From contig NZ_CP016448.1 in NCBI RefSeq assembly GCF_001713355.1, positions 1,612,001-1,676,000 on the forward strand: a DNA stretch of 64,000 nucleotides, written 5' to 3'. Shown here in pieces: positions 35,529-44,337 of the stretch (position 1 is the stretch's first letter; each line of letters opens with the position of its first letter). The translations under genes and the position numbers were made by a program. Below the pieces are notes generated by a model that worked only from the letters and a program-made list of their open reading frames with translations, was not told the origin of the DNA and did no database searches. This DNA is from Methyloversatilis sp. RAC08 (GTDB lineage: Bacteria > Pseudomonadota > Gammaproteobacteria > Burkholderiales > Rhodocyclaceae).

Positions 35529-37946
35529 TCACAAAGCGTCTGCGTGTTCAGGTTCCGCAACGGCCTCGTCATTGTCTGCGCAGGTGCCCGGTTCGGCGAC
35601 CGAAATGAGCGCCCAGTGCGACTCCCGGAACCATTTCTCAAGCGCTTCCACCGGAATCGGCTTGCTGATCAGATAGCCCTGAGCCAGATCGCAGCCGAGT
35701 TCGCGCAGCCGTTCCAGCACGGCTTCGGTCTCGACACCTTCGGCCGTCACCTTCAGACCCATGTTGTGGGCCAGTTCGATTGTCGAACGTACGATGATTT
35801 CGTCGTTCGGATTTTCGACCAGGTTCATCACGAAGCTGCGGTCGATCTTCATTTCGCTGACCGGCATCTGCTTCAGGTAGGACAGCGACGAATAGCCCGT
35901 GCCGTAGTCGTCGATCGACAGCATGCAACCGGTGTCACGCAGCGCCTGCAGATTGGCCAGCGCACGCAGCGGATCGTCGAGCACCGCGCTTTCGGTGATT
36001 TCCAGCGTGATCAGGCGCGATTCGCAACCGTGGCGCTGCAGCATTTCGATGAAGCTGGCCGGCAGGTCGGGGTTGAGCAGGTCGCGCGCCGATATGTTAA
36101 GCGACACATTCACTTCGATGCCGGCACGCAGCCACAGGCCGCACTGGCGGATCGCCGCATTCATGACCCACAGCGTGATCGCCTTGATGTAGCCGGTCTG
36201 TTCCGCGAACGGGATGAAGTCGAACGGCGGAATGAAGCCGCGTGTCGGATGGATCCAGCGCACCAGGGCTTCGACGTGATGCTGGCGGCCCGGCACCAGC
36301 GCAACCTTGGGCTGGTAGTACAGCACCAGTTCATCGTGCTCGACGGCCGCCCGAAGTTCGGTCAGCAACGACAGCCGCTCGACGTTGCGTTCGTGGTGGC
36401 GCGGGTCGTAGATGGCCGCGCCGCTGTTCTGACGCTTGGCCTGGTACATCGCGACGTCGGCGTGGCGCATGAGCGCCTGCACATCGTCGCCGTGCTCGGG
36501 AAACGACGAAATGCCCATGCTGGCGCTGACGTCCACCATCTGACCTTCAAGGCTCATCGGCTGGTCAAGCGCTTCGGCGATCCGCATCGCCACCCCGTAG
36601 GCCTTCTGCGCATCGGCGCCCGGCAGCAGCACGGCGAATTCGTCGCCGCCGAGGCGTGCCACCTGATCGCGCACATCGCGCAGCGTGTCGCGCAGACGCT
36701 TGCCCACCTCGACCAGCAGCAGGTCGCCCAGACCGTGGCCGAGTGCGTCATTCACCATCTTGAAGCGATCCATGTCGAGCGTCAGCACGGCCAGCGCGCC
36801 GCCGTGCGTCTTCGCATCGCGCACACCATCGGTCAGCCGCTCGACGAAGTAGGCGCGGTTGGGCAGGCCGGTCAGCGTGTCACGGTAGGCCAGTTCTGAG
36901 ATGCGCGCCTCGCGCGTAGATATGGCTTCGGTCATGTGCGAGAAGGCATCGGCCAGCTGGCCGATTTCATCACGCCGGTCCATCACCGGCGGCACGCCAT
37001 ACTCGCCCTTGCCGACGCGGCGCGCGAACTGCGCCAGCCGGGCAACCGGCGACGCGATCGATCTCCCGAGCAGTGCGCTGGCCACCAGCGCAAACAGCAT
37101 GCCGGCGAGCGACAGCTGCAGCCAGTTGTCGTACAGGCGCTGCCACGGTTCAAGCGCGCGATCGAGCGACAGCTGCAGCACGACCGTGATGTGCTGCAGC
37201 GAGCCCGCTTCGATGATCTTGGGCCGGCTTGCGTAGTCCGTGCCGCCGAGCGACAGCATTTCAGGCAGCGCCCCGCGGTGGCTGCGGAAGGCAGCCAGCA
37301 GTCCCGGCTGCAGCGCATCGGTGAGCGAACTGGCCGCCAGCACCCATTGTTCGCCCTCGACCCGGCTCAGGAAGCTCAGATCGAGGCCGGACACTCGCTT
37401 GAGGTCCTGCACGAAGGGCTGATCGACAATGAATGCAGTCACGACATAGGCGACCGGCAGCGGCGCGAGTACCGGCACCACCACGACCTGGTACAGCGTG
37501 CCGTCGATGATGACCAGACCGCTGCCCGATCCGCCGTTGCGTGCATTGTCGATCAGACCGTGCAGCTGCGGTGCGACACCCTGCGCCTCGTCCGGGTACA
37601 CCGCGGTGACGCTTTCGTCGAGGTCGAGCAGCATCATCAGGCTGGCTTCGATGCGTTCGCCGTGGTTGTCGAGTGCCGACACGATGGTGTCGTTGTCACG
37701 ACTGGTCAGCGCCTCGCGGAAGCCGTAATCGGCGGCCAGCACACGGGCGGCCTGGGTCAGCTGGCTGGCGCGCTGTTCGAGCAGACGTGACAGCACCCGA
37801 TCGGCCGTCTGCAATTCGGCACGCACATCATCGAGCGCGCTGGCGCGACCGAGCTGGCCGAACATCAGCAGACCGCCCGCCTGCACCAGCAGCAGGAGCA
37901 GTGCGCAACAGGCGGCGATACGCCATTTGAGGCTGTTCATTCGCAT
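35529..37946 (-). CDS. Membrane-bound GGDEF-EAL c-di-GMP enzyme with Cache-type sensor
   Basis: The 805-residue protein has a membrane helix at about 8-30 and a periplasmic Cache-type sensor (about 35-275, with LAADYGFREALTSRDNDTI and SALDNHGERIEA). A second helix at about 277-295 leads to HAMP (298-350). GGDEF follows with the intact active motif VARLGGDEFAVLLPG (about 433-437) and an upstream DMDRFKMVNDALGH. The EAL domain has HVEALVRWIHP and DDYGTGYSSLSYL. Both catalytic motifs look intact, so it could make and degrade c-di-GMP. It starts four bases after the cupredoxin gene ends, which ties the sensor to a periplasmic copper protein. Confidence 0.92.
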   Translation of the reverse strand: MRMNSLKWRIAACCALLLLLVQAGGLLMFGQLGRASALDDVRAELQTADRVLSRLLEQRASQLTQAARVLAADYGFREALTSRDNDTIVSALDNHGERIEASLMMLLDLDESVTAVYPDEAQGVAPQLHGLIDNARNGGSGSGLVIIDGTLYQVVVVPVLAPLPVAYVVTAFIVDQPFVQDLKRVSGLDLSFLSRVEGEQWVLAASSLTDALQPGLLAAFRSHRGALPEMLSLGGTDYASRPKIIEAGSLQHITVVLQLSLDRALEPWQRLYDNWLQLSLAGMLFALVASALLGRSIASPVARLAQFARRVGKGEYGVPPVMDRRDEIGQLADAFSHMTEAISTREARISELAYRDTLTGLPNRAYFVERLTDGVRDAKTHGGALAVLTLDMDRFKMVNDALGHGLGDLLLVEVGKRLRDTLRDVRDQVARLGGDEFAVLLPGADAQKAYGVAMRIAEALDQPMSLEGQMVDVSASMGISSFPEHGDDVQALMRHADVAMYQAKRQNSGAAIYDPRHHERNVERLSLLTELRAAVEHDELVLYYQPKVALVPGRQHHVEALVRWIHPTRGFIPPFDFIPFAEQTGYIKAITLWVMNAAIRQCGLWLRAGIEVNVSLNISARDLLNPDLPASFIEMLQRHGCESRLITLEITESAVLDDPLRALANLQALRDTGCMLSIDDYGTGYSSLSYLKQMPVSEMKIDRSFVMNLVENPNDEIIVRSTIELAHNMGLKVTAEGVETEAVLERLRELGCDLAQGYLISKPIPVEALEKWFRESHWALISVAEPGTCADNDEAVAEPEHADAL

Positions 37947-37950
37947 TGCG

Positions 37951-38550
37951 TCAGGGCTTCAGATCGACCGTCACCGACTCGGTCAGGTCGGCACTCACCG
38001 TGATCGGACGGGGCGGCAAGTCAGACATGCCGAGGCGACGCGGATGCCAGGTCTGGAGCATGTAGTCACCGGGCGGCAGGTCCGTGATCTTCGCGCTGCC
38101 GTCGTCCCCCGTCACGGCAAACCACGGGGTGTCGACCACCATGATGTAAGCGACCATCTTGTCGTGGATGTTGCAGCCCAGCACGACGACACCCGGCTTG
38201 TCGAAAACGACCGGCTTGGCCGGCGTGCCGGCGTACAGCTTCAGTTCGAATACCTTGGACGCCGAAAAGGAATACACGTGATGGCGCACCGTGTCGTTGT
38301 TCGGAAAATCGACTGCGGCGCCGGTCTGCACCACACTGACCAGGGGCACGAAAGTCTTCCTGACCTGTTCGATGCTGGCCGTGCGCGGTGGCGGCAGCGC
38401 GACCTTGCCCACCGGCAACAGGGTCAGCACGACGTTGTCGAGCGTGCGTCCCGACGTTTCACTGGTCTTGAAGGTGACGGTGGCGGCCTGCGCGGACACC
38501 GTCAGCAGCACTGCGGCAAGCCCCGCCGCGCGCGCCATCCGTGCTGCCAT
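37951..38550 (-). CDS. Periplasmic cupredoxin-like protein (methylamine-utilisation-protein type)
   Basis: The 199-residue protein has a signal peptide ending VSAQA and a plastocyanin-type fold. Type 1 copper ligands are visible: His in VDFPNNDTVRHHVYSFS, then Cys, His and Met in VVLGCNIHDKMVAYIMV. A C-terminal carboxypeptidase-regulatory-like segment (DGSAKITDLPPGDYMLQTWHP) follows. Such proteins are often labelled methylamine utilisation protein. I chose ATG 38550 because it begins the signal peptide; an upstream start adds an Arg-rich 16 residues. It is almost certainly cotranscribed with the GGDEF-EAL gene. Confidence 0.82.
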   Translation of the reverse strand: MAARMARAAGLAAVLLTVSAQAATVTFKTSETSGRTLDNVVLTLLPVGKVALPPPRTASIEQVRKTFVPLVSVVQTGAAVDFPNNDTVRHHVYSFSASKVFELKLYAGTPAKPVVFDKPGVVVLGCNIHDKMVAYIMVVDTPWFAVTGDDGSAKITDLPPGDYMLQTWHPRRLGMSDLPPRPITVSADLTESVTVDLKP

Positions 38551-38898
38551 GCAAGCTTGCTTCCGCACCCTTCGAACGCGCACGATCCCACCACTCACGA
38601 ACTGTCGATGTTCCCGCTAACGGCCGCAGGACGTCACTCTTTAGGGATGCCCCTGCACATCCGGTGTCCACACTGGGTGACGTCGGACCGTCAGAAACCG
38701 ACAAACCGGATGCCACGACGCATCGCGCAGCGATTGCAACACCTTGCATGAATTTTCTGACTGGCAATTGATGAGTGCGCTAAAGACAACGTCGAATCAA
38801 CCGTAACCCTTCATGGACTGCGTCCGCGCGCCAGAAGACGTGAGCAACCCGCAGGCGCGAGGCGGTCAGGCCCCCTTCCTACAATCAAGGACACTCCC
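38551..38898. other. Intergenic region between divergent cupredoxin and DUF4394 genes
   Basis: About 350 bases without a convincing gene. It contains an inverted repeat GACGTCAC (38630-38637) / GTGACGTC (38677-38684) 39 bases apart and an AT-richer stretch at 38750-38800. Promoters for both flanking genes must lie here but no clear -35/-10 pair is seen. Short reading frames crossing it have no ribosome-binding sites. Confidence 0.5.
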
Positions 38899-39789
38899 AT
38901 GCAGAATGCCGCCCGTCGTCCCCTGCTGACGCTTGCCTCGACCGCCTGCCTGCTCGCCGCCTGTGCCGGCACACCAGAGATCGAAGGACCGCCACGCAAG
39001 GAAACCGTGTTTGCGGTGACCCAGTCGCACCACCTGATCAGCTTCAACGCCGGCCAGCCGGGCAAGCTCTTGTCCGAGGTCGCCCTGAGCGGGCTGGACA
39101 GCGGCGAACAGCTGCTGGGCATCGATTACCGGGTCGCCCGCGGCGTCATGTTTGCGCTCGGCAGCAGCGGCCGGATCTTCACGGTCGATGTCGCACATGG
39201 CCAGCTCAAGCCGGTCGGCAGTGCGAAATTCGCCGCGCCGCTGAACGGTCAGCAGTTCGGTTTCGACTTCAATCCGGCCGCCGACCGCATCCGCATCGTG
39301 TCGGACACGCGGCAGAACCTGCGTGCCCATCCCGATACCGGCGTCCTGGTCGACGCCTCACCCGACATCGCCGGCCTGCAGCCCGACGGCACGCTGACCT
39401 ACGCCGAAGGCGACGTCAGCGCCGCCGTAACGCCGAAGGTCGTCGCCGCCGGCTACACGTACAACCAGGAAGACGAAAAGCTCACGACCAATTTCGCGAT
39501 CGACGCCGCCACCGGCGCACTGGTGCGCCAGGGATCGGTGGAAGGCGTGAAGCCGGTGGTGTCTCCGAACACCGGCAAGCTGTTCACGGTCGGATCGCTC
39601 GGCATCGCCGGCCTGGCCGACGCGCACTTCGACATCGCCGACGTCAGCAACGACGCCTACGCCGCAGTCAGCACGGCGCAGGACGCCACGCCGCAGTTCT
39701 ACCTGATCGACCTGAAAACCGGCGCGGCCACGCGTCTGGGCAAAGTCGGCAAGGGCGAGCCGCTGCGCGGCATCGCGATCGAGCCCTGA
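38899..39789 (+). CDS. DUF4394-family lipoprotein
   Basis: The 296-residue protein has a lipoprotein signal (ACLLAACAGTPE, lipobox LAAC). Repeated beta-propeller-like blades of the DUF4394 type follow: VFAVTQSHHLISFN, LLGIDYRVARGVMFALGSSG, FGFDFNPAADRIRIVSDTRQNLRAHPDTG and FYLIDLKTGAATRLGKVG. The family is widespread and its function is unknown. The ATG at 38899 follows CAAGGACACTCCC. It appears monocistronic and converges with the gene at 39900. Confidence 0.85.
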   Translation: MQNAARRPLLTLASTACLLAACAGTPEIEGPPRKETVFAVTQSHHLISFNAGQPGKLLSEVALSGLDSGEQLLGIDYRVARGVMFALGSSGRIFTVDVAHGQLKPVGSAKFAAPLNGQQFGFDFNPAADRIRIVSDTRQNLRAHPDTGVLVDASPDIAGLQPDGTLTYAEGDVSAAVTPKVVAAGYTYNQEDEKLTTNFAIDAATGALVRQGSVEGVKPVVSPNTGKLFTVGSLGIAGLADAHFDIADVSNDAYAAVSTAQDATPQFYLIDLKTGAATRLGKVGKGEPLRGIAIEP

Positions 39790-39899
39790 CGGTTGCCTCG
39801 CAGACACGGCCGTCACGCGAATCCGCACCCCCGTCCACGAACTGGGACTGATCAATTTGTTCCTGCGCTGAACCGCTGGTTCGCAATACACGGCGCCTT

Positions 39900-40658
39900 T
39901 CAGTCTCCAACCCAGTTCAACTCGTGGTAGTCGAACCCGGCAATAAGACTGGGTTTGACGACCTCAAAATACGGCGACACATCGAAGTCCCTGGGCGAAT
40001 ACAAACTGTGGTGACGCACCCGAAGCACCTCTTCGACACAACCCGGGCAATCCGGCCGTCCGGTGCTCCCTATATCTATGCTGGGCAATATCGGGTAGCG
40101 AATTGACTCGAAGGCGAGGGCAATCAGCGTTGAGCAGATTGCTCTTGTCGGATCACCGCTTCCCAGCGACAACATCCTGCGGCGGAATCTCGCAGGTACT
40201 GGCGGAGTGGGCAGCAGGTAGCGTGCAAGATCGATGATGTTTCGCAGATCGTACTGATCGCCCAGGCGAGAGATCGCATATCCGGTGACTGCCCTACAAT
40301 CCTGATCGTCGAGCCCGATTGGCCTGCAGACTCGGGTATGAAATTTCGCGAACGCATCTATCCCGATACTGCGCACACCTTCTACGGTATCTGCCTCGAC
40401 GAAGCAGTGCCCGGAACCGGAGCTGATATCAGAGAGATGATCCCCGACAAAAAGCGCGGCATGTGACCAGGTTGACTGAGTCAGGTATTTGATGGCCGTG
40501 CTAACCCGACTTTGACCTTCCACCAGCAGTACATCTCCCGGTCGCAAGGTTGCGAGAAGTATGTCGCTCCGAGTCGGTGGAGCAGCACAATGCACATGGA
40601 CTTCATGGGCAAGATACCGAGCGAGGCGCCTTCCAAACCAGCCAAGTACGGCTCCCAT
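39900..40658 (-). CDS. YiiX-like permuted papain-fold amidase/peptidase
   Basis: The 252-residue protein shows the permuted NlpC/P60-like order: LRPGDVLLVEGQSRVSTAIK, the catalytic His in TQSTWSHAALFVG (about 66), CFVEAD, and the catalytic Cys in RAICSTLIALAFE (about 175). The order His before Cys marks the YiiX/YaeF group. No clear signal peptide is seen, unlike exported relatives. I used ATG 40658; a longer reading to 40727 adds a basic, non-conserved stretch. It borders the IS3 remnant, and the sequence just upstream has lower GC. Confidence 0.75.
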   Translation of the reverse strand: MGAVLGWFGRRLARYLAHEVHVHCAAPPTRSDILLATLRPGDVLLVEGQSRVSTAIKYLTQSTWSHAALFVGDHLSDISSGSGHCFVEADTVEGVRSIGIDAFAKFHTRVCRPIGLDDQDCRAVTGYAISRLGDQYDLRNIIDLARYLLPTPPVPARFRRRMLSLGSGDPTRAICSTLIALAFESIRYPILPSIDIGSTGRPDCPGCVEEVLRVRHHSLYSPRDFDVSPYFEVVKPSLIAGFDYHELNWVGD

Positions 40659-40872
40659 CTCAATGCTCTTCGCGTGAATTGATGCCGACTGTCGCCGGAT
40701 TCGCAAGCACGGCAGGACAATCGACAAGGCATTGTAGGTGGCGAAAAGCTTGTATCTGGTGCTCTGCTCTACGCGCGCGGCGGATCATGACTTCGGGCAT
40801 GAAGCGGTTCCCAGTTCGAATTGATGCCAATTGTCGGCATCTACGTAATGGACCGGCTCCCCTCCGTATTCA

Positions 40873-41319
40873 TTACAAGGGGCAGACGGCTCCGATCAGT
40901 TGGCAATGACGGCCGCGGCCCGGGCCGCGCTGTATGCGAGAGCGCGGCGCTGCACGCTGGGCGTATGGCCGGTCGTCATGCCAGTCACCACCCTTGAATT
41001 CAGCGTTCCACCTGCTTTGCTCCGCTTCGACTGCCTGTGAAGGCTTGCTGAGGTATGTCGCAAGCTTCCTTAAGAGGTCCCGTTCATGCGTCACGCGACT
41101 GAGTTCGGCCTCAAGGCGTCGTATCTCATAGGAATGTCCTTCCACGAGTTCGCGCTGCGCTGCTGCCGCGAAGTAATCGGAAACCCAGGCGTACACGCTG
41201 CCAGGGCTGACACCTAGCAGCCCTGCAACCTTCGCAACGGGTTGTCCGTCATCGGTGACCCGCTTTACGGCTTGAGCCTTGAACTGATCACTGAAGCGCC
41301 TTTTCCTGACGGTACTCAC
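40873..41319 (-). pseudogene. IS3-family orfA remnant, orfB missing
   Basis: The first 85 or so residues are an IS3 OrfA helix-turn-helix protein: RKRRFSDQFKAQAVKRVTDDGQPVAKVA, GVSPGSVYAWVSDY and a leucine-zipper end ERDLLRKLATYLSK. After that the reading frame runs into unrelated Arg/Pro-rich codons. No orfB integrase follows, so the element is a decayed fragment. The start is probably GTG 41319. It abuts the thioredoxin gene, so an old insertion event lies at this junction. A 21-base near-repeat (GAATTGATGCC...) at 40676 and 40818 lies just beyond it. Confidence 0.75.
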
Positions 41320-41329
41320 CGTCTGCTCC

Positions 41330-41683
41330 TTAGCATTTTCCATCGTCGGACCGAGTGAAAGCTTCCATCAAGGCACGCACCCATTGGCCGCCTTCTTCCG
41401 AGCACCAGGCCTTGTCCTGGCGAGCATTCATCAAGGACTCGATCTGCCTCATATCCGGCTTCATCGGTCCGAAGAAGACCGGATCGGCGCCTCTGGCAAT
41501 CGCGATGGTCGGAAACGTTTCCACTTCCAGGCTGCCAAGGCGATCCGCTTCGTCCTCGATATCGATCCAGTACAGCCCTACTTCTGGATTGGCCTGGACG
41601 AACGACTGGCAGGCGGGCTGGAAGGCACGGCAAACACCGCACCACTCGGCGCACAGCACAAAAACGGTCCACTCTTTAGCCAT
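41330..41683 (-). CDS. Cytosolic thioredoxin-like protein
   Basis: The 117-residue protein has an unusual active-site context, VLCAEWCGVCRAF (Cys 15 and 18), followed by the thioredoxin pattern with cis-Pro in VETFPTIAIARG. There is no signal peptide. The start ATG at 41683 overlaps the end of the glycosyltransferase-like gene by eight bases, so the two are coupled. Its 3' end lies eleven bases from the IS3 remnant, so its last few codons may have been altered by that insertion. Confidence 0.78.
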   Translation of the reverse strand: MAKEWTVFVLCAEWCGVCRAFQPACQSFVQANPEVGLYWIDIEDEADRLGSLEVETFPTIAIARGADPVFFGPMKPDMRQIESLMNARQDKAWCSEEGGQWVRALMEAFTRSDDGKC

Positions 41684-42296
41684 GGGGGAGCCACCCGGAC
41701 GGCCAATGCACAAGGCAAAGCGGTGCGCACAGGGATTTCAGCTTCATTTGAAAGGCGTCCAGCACGTCTTCGGTGGCGGATGCGGGAACCCCGCCCACTG
41801 CGTCGAACGCGTCTCGGCGGACAAAGACGGCGACAGGCTTGGCACAGGGACTTTTGCCAGATGAGACGCCCCGCTTGATCCGATCCGCCAGCCGACCGAG
41901 AAGTCCTTGCGGTGGCGCTCGAAGACTGAGGACGCCCCAAGCCCGGCATTCGGTACCGATGACCTCGACAAGGTGCTGATCCGTAAAGGGCGGCAGTGCG
42001 GTGCCCGGCGAAAGAAACACCAGCAAATCCGCGCGTGACAGTGCGGCTGCCGCATTCATCTGCTGCGCAGTGGAGCCCATGGCGTAGCTCGCCTTGATTC
42101 GTGGTGGTGCGGTGTGCAGATTACCTGGAGGGTCCGCAGGGTCTGCGATCAGTACGACCTCGGTGCTGCAGGCCTTGCAGGGCAGACGCATCAGCGCACC
42201 CTGCATGTCGAGCCGCCCACCGGGCGAGGGTACGACGATGAAGGCGACACTCGCGGCGTCGCAGCGGTCATTTCTTTCGTGCCGCACTGCCAGCAC
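41676..42296 (-). CDS. Glycosyltransferase-2-like protein resembling TIGR04283-type enzymes
   Basis: The 206-residue protein aligns by eye with the rSAM/arsenosugar-associated GT2 group. It has an N-terminal strand (VAFIVVPSPGG) and TEVVLIADPADPPG where the nucleotide-binding turn lies. QQMNAAAALSRADLLVFLSPGTALPP, AWGVLSLR and the late FVRRDAFDAVGGVPASATEDVLD follow. The usual DGGS and HADT acidic motifs are weakened (ADPAD, LSPGT), so activity is doubtful. The start is a GTG at 42296 overlapping the NrtS-like gene by 29 bases; a later GTG at 42287 is possible. Substrate unknown. Confidence 0.55.
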   Translation of the reverse strand: MLAVRHERNDRCDAASVAFIVVPSPGGRLDMQGALMRLPCKACSTEVVLIADPADPPGNLHTAPPRIKASYAMGSTAQQMNAAAALSRADLLVFLSPGTALPPFTDQHLVEVIGTECRAWGVLSLRAPPQGLLGRLADRIKRGVSSGKSPCAKPVAVFVRRDAFDAVGGVPASATEDVLDAFQMKLKSLCAPLCLVHWPSGWLPHG

Positions 42297-42513
42297 CCAA
42301 CCGAACTCGTGCCCCGCTGTAGCTCGATACGCAGAACGGGACCAGATAGTTCATCACAACGCTCCAGAAAGCCACGGTCTCGCCATGCCAGATGGCCGGG
42401 CCGTGATTCACCAGGTTCAGGAGGGTTCCGACCGCCGCGCTGACTTTGAGGGCGGTGATCAGAAGCTGTCGATCGCATGCGGATCGCAGGGCACTCAGAA
42501 ACATGGTGTCCAT
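42268..42513 (-). CDS. Small membrane protein of the NrtS (nitrate/nitrite transporter) type
   Basis: The 81-residue protein has two hydrophobic segments, VSAAVGTLLNLVNHGPAIW and VVMNYLVPFCVSSYSGAR. The pattern A-x-x-VGT-LN-x-xN-x-G and YLVPFCVS-x-Y matches NrtS, a small two-helix family linked to nitrate/nitrite transport in marine cyanobacteria and found widely in proteobacteria. It is the first of three overlapping minus-strand genes (NrtS-like, GT2-like, thioredoxin). No nitrate reductase gene is in the window. Assignment is by motif only. Confidence 0.6.
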   Translation of the reverse strand: MDTMFLSALRSACDRQLLITALKVSAAVGTLLNLVNHGPAIWHGETVAFWSVVMNYLVPFCVSSYSGARVRLGAGSAARKK

Positions 42514-42595
42514 TCGAAGTTATCCACGCGCCGCACGCGTATAGAAGGATCGTCCAGGTTAAGGGGTTTCGGTCGAACCGTTTGCGTTTTGGTCA

Positions 42596-42997
42596 TCACA
42601 GATGCGATCGCACACCGATGTCCGGCTCTACCTGCAGGCCCTTGAGCATCTTGTTGAAGCCGCTGAACAGATCGACCACTGACATCAGTTCCACCAGCTC
42701 CGCCTCGCTGCTCCCCATCGCTCGCAGTGCGGCACTGTGGGCGTAGACGCAGTAATCGCAGCCGTTCACGGCCGACACTGCAGTGGCGATCATTTCCTTG
42801 GTCTTTCGGTCGATCAGACCCGGACCCATGACCACCTTCACCCGCTCCCAACTCACTCGAAGGTAGACGGGGTTGTGTGCAATGGCGCGAAAGAGCGCCG
42901 GCACATAGGGCATGTGAAGCGTGGCCCGGATGTCGGCGAAGATTTCAGCCACTTCCGGTGAGGCGCCGTGCTCGTCAATGAGACGGATGGTGGTCAT
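42596..42997 (-). CDS. AhpD-like carboxymuconolactone decarboxylase-fold protein
   Basis: The 133-residue protein has the AhpD active-site motif NGCDYCVYAHSAALRAMG (Cys 80, Cys 83, His 87), preceded by LIDRKTKEMIATAVSA. Such proteins are thiol peroxidases or alkylhydroperoxide reductase partners. It is the fourth gene of a minus-strand run beginning with the tautomerase at 44559, with the isochorismatase-like gene 30 bases upstream. A second, longer CMD-family protein is encoded in the same run. Confidence 0.86.
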   Translation of the reverse strand: MTTIRLIDEHGASPEVAEIFADIRATLHMPYVPALFRAIAHNPVYLRVSWERVKVVMGPGLIDRKTKEMIATAVSAVNGCDYCVYAHSAALRAMGSSEAELVELMSVVDLFSGFNKMLKGLQVEPDIGVRSHL

Positions 42998-43027
42998 GGG
43001 GTGTCCTTCGAAATCAGCAATACGGCG

Positions 43028-43633
43028 TCAGATAAGGGCGCTCTGGCCCAGAAATGCTTTGTGCGACACCGGCAGGCTGAACATCGGCCAGTTGTGCTCG
43101 ACGGACATGCGGTACTGCTCCATGCCGATGGTCGCAGTCGCATCAGTCACGCTCAGCACCCGATAGCCCTTGTCGTAGGCCGAACGCATGGTCGACTCGA
43201 TGCAAAGATGGGTGAGCTGGCCAGCCAGCACGATGGTCGTGATGCCCTTGGCGCGCAGCACCTGATCAAGGCGGGTGCCGCAGAAGGCGTCAATGCCCGA
43301 TTTGTTCTCGATCATGATGTCGCTCGGGTGGCGATCGATCGAGTCGGCAATCTGTGCGCCCCACGTGCCGCGCTGGAATGCGCCAAGCGTTTTCACGACC
43401 TTGAGGATGCCGTAGGGGTCGGCGCCCATCTCCCGGTAGTCCTCCGAGAACTCAATCGGAGTATGGATGATGGGCATGCCAAGTTCCCGTGCGCCACGGA
43501 TGAGCGCATTGAGATTCGACACGACGTTGTTTTCTTCCAGAACAGTCTTGAGCAGCGGATACGCCTTGCCTTCAGGTGCCAGGAAGTCGTTCTGCAGTTC
43601 CATCAGCACCAGCGCAGTTTTCGGGGTTGCCAT
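43028..43633 (-). CDS. Isochorismatase-family cysteine hydrolase
   Basis: The 201-residue protein has the triad of the family: Asp in LVLMELQNDFLAP (16), Lys in IENKSGIDAFCGT (111) and nucleophile Cys in GQLTHLCIESTMRSAYDKG (144). Relatives hydrolyse nicotinamide, N-carbamoylsarcosine, biuret, isochorismate and other amides. The ELQNDFL and EDYREMG features do not point to one substrate. N-carbamoylsarcosine-type activity would fit a methylamine user, but this is only a guess. It lies in the TetR-linked operon. Confidence 0.86.
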   Translation of the reverse strand: MATPKTALVLMELQNDFLAPEGKAYPLLKTVLEENNVVSNLNALIRGARELGMPIIHTPIEFSEDYREMGADPYGILKVVKTLGAFQRGTWGAQIADSIDRHPSDIMIENKSGIDAFCGTRLDQVLRAKGITTIVLAGQLTHLCIESTMRSAYDKGYRVLSVTDATATIGMEQYRMSVEHNWPMFSLPVSHKAFLGQSALI

Positions 43634-43715
43634 CAGTCATCTCCAGCTTTGGTCATAAGGTGATGCAAAAGAGGCAGGGAGCGCCGGCCCGGTGCCGGGC
43701 GACTCCCTGAAAGCG

Positions 43716-44291
43716 TCAAGCTCCGCAGGTCCAGCGGTGGCCTTCGAACATCGGATCAAGCTGGGTGTGGAACAGGTGATTGGCGTAGTTGCTGAGCGTC
43801 TTCACCGACAGCGCGAGCACGATTTCCAGGATGTGCCGATCGGTGTAGCCCGCCGCATGGAACGCTGCGACGGCTTCCTTCGAGGGCAGGCCGCGCTTGT
43901 TCACCATCGTGCTGGTAAAAGCTGCCAGTGCAGCAAGTTTTGCGTCCGGAATCGGCGCGCCAGACCGGATCGCAGCCAGCGAGTCGGCGGCGAGGCCCGA
44001 CATCTTTTCGGCGATCATGGAGTGGGCGCCCATGCAGTATTCGCATCCGTTTTCCCGGCTGATGACCAGGAAGACCGTCTCCTGCTCGGGACCGGTGAAG
44101 CCCGAGTCCTTGCGGAATGCCGCGTAGCCATCGAGATAGGTATTGAGCAGGCCCGGTGAATTGACCATCAGGGCGTACATGTTCGGGATGAAGCCGACTT
44201 GCGCGAATGCCTTTTCAAGCACTGCCTTGCGGGCCGGGTCAGCCGTTTCGATCGACTGCGCGGGCAGATCCAGTTTGTGTTCGGCGAGCAT
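43716..44291 (-). CDS. Carboxymuconolactone decarboxylase-family peroxidase-like protein
   Basis: The 191-residue protein has the motif ENGCEYCMGAHSMIAEKM (Cys 83, Cys 86, His 90) and a C-terminal helical half ending HLFHTQLDPMFEGHRW. This longer form is typical of YciW/uncharacterised peroxidase-related proteins. The thiol pair predicts hydroperoxide reduction. It lies 46 bases after the tautomerase gene and 82 bases before the isochorismatase-like gene on the same strand, with GGAAACC just upstream of its ATG. Confidence 0.86.
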   Translation of the reverse strand: MLAEHKLDLPAQSIETADPARKAVLEKAFAQVGFIPNMYALMVNSPGLLNTYLDGYAAFRKDSGFTGPEQETVFLVISRENGCEYCMGAHSMIAEKMSGLAADSLAAIRSGAPIPDAKLAALAAFTSTMVNKRGLPSKEAVAAFHAAGYTDRHILEIVLALSVKTLSNYANHLFHTQLDPMFEGHRWTCGA

Positions 44292-44337
44292 GGGGTTTCC
44301 TTTCGATTGAGGGATGAAGTGAATAGCGAGTGGGCGC

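Noticed and set aside
38899..39789. PQQ-type beta-propeller dehydrogenase
   Set aside because: Blades are of the DUF4394 kind with a lipoprotein signal; no PQQ-binding Trp-docking motif or catalytic Asp/Glu pattern is seen.
40873..41319. Active IS3 element with a programmed frameshift
   Set aside because: Only the OrfA part is recognisable; no integrase frame follows on the minus strand before the YiiX-like gene, so it is a remnant.
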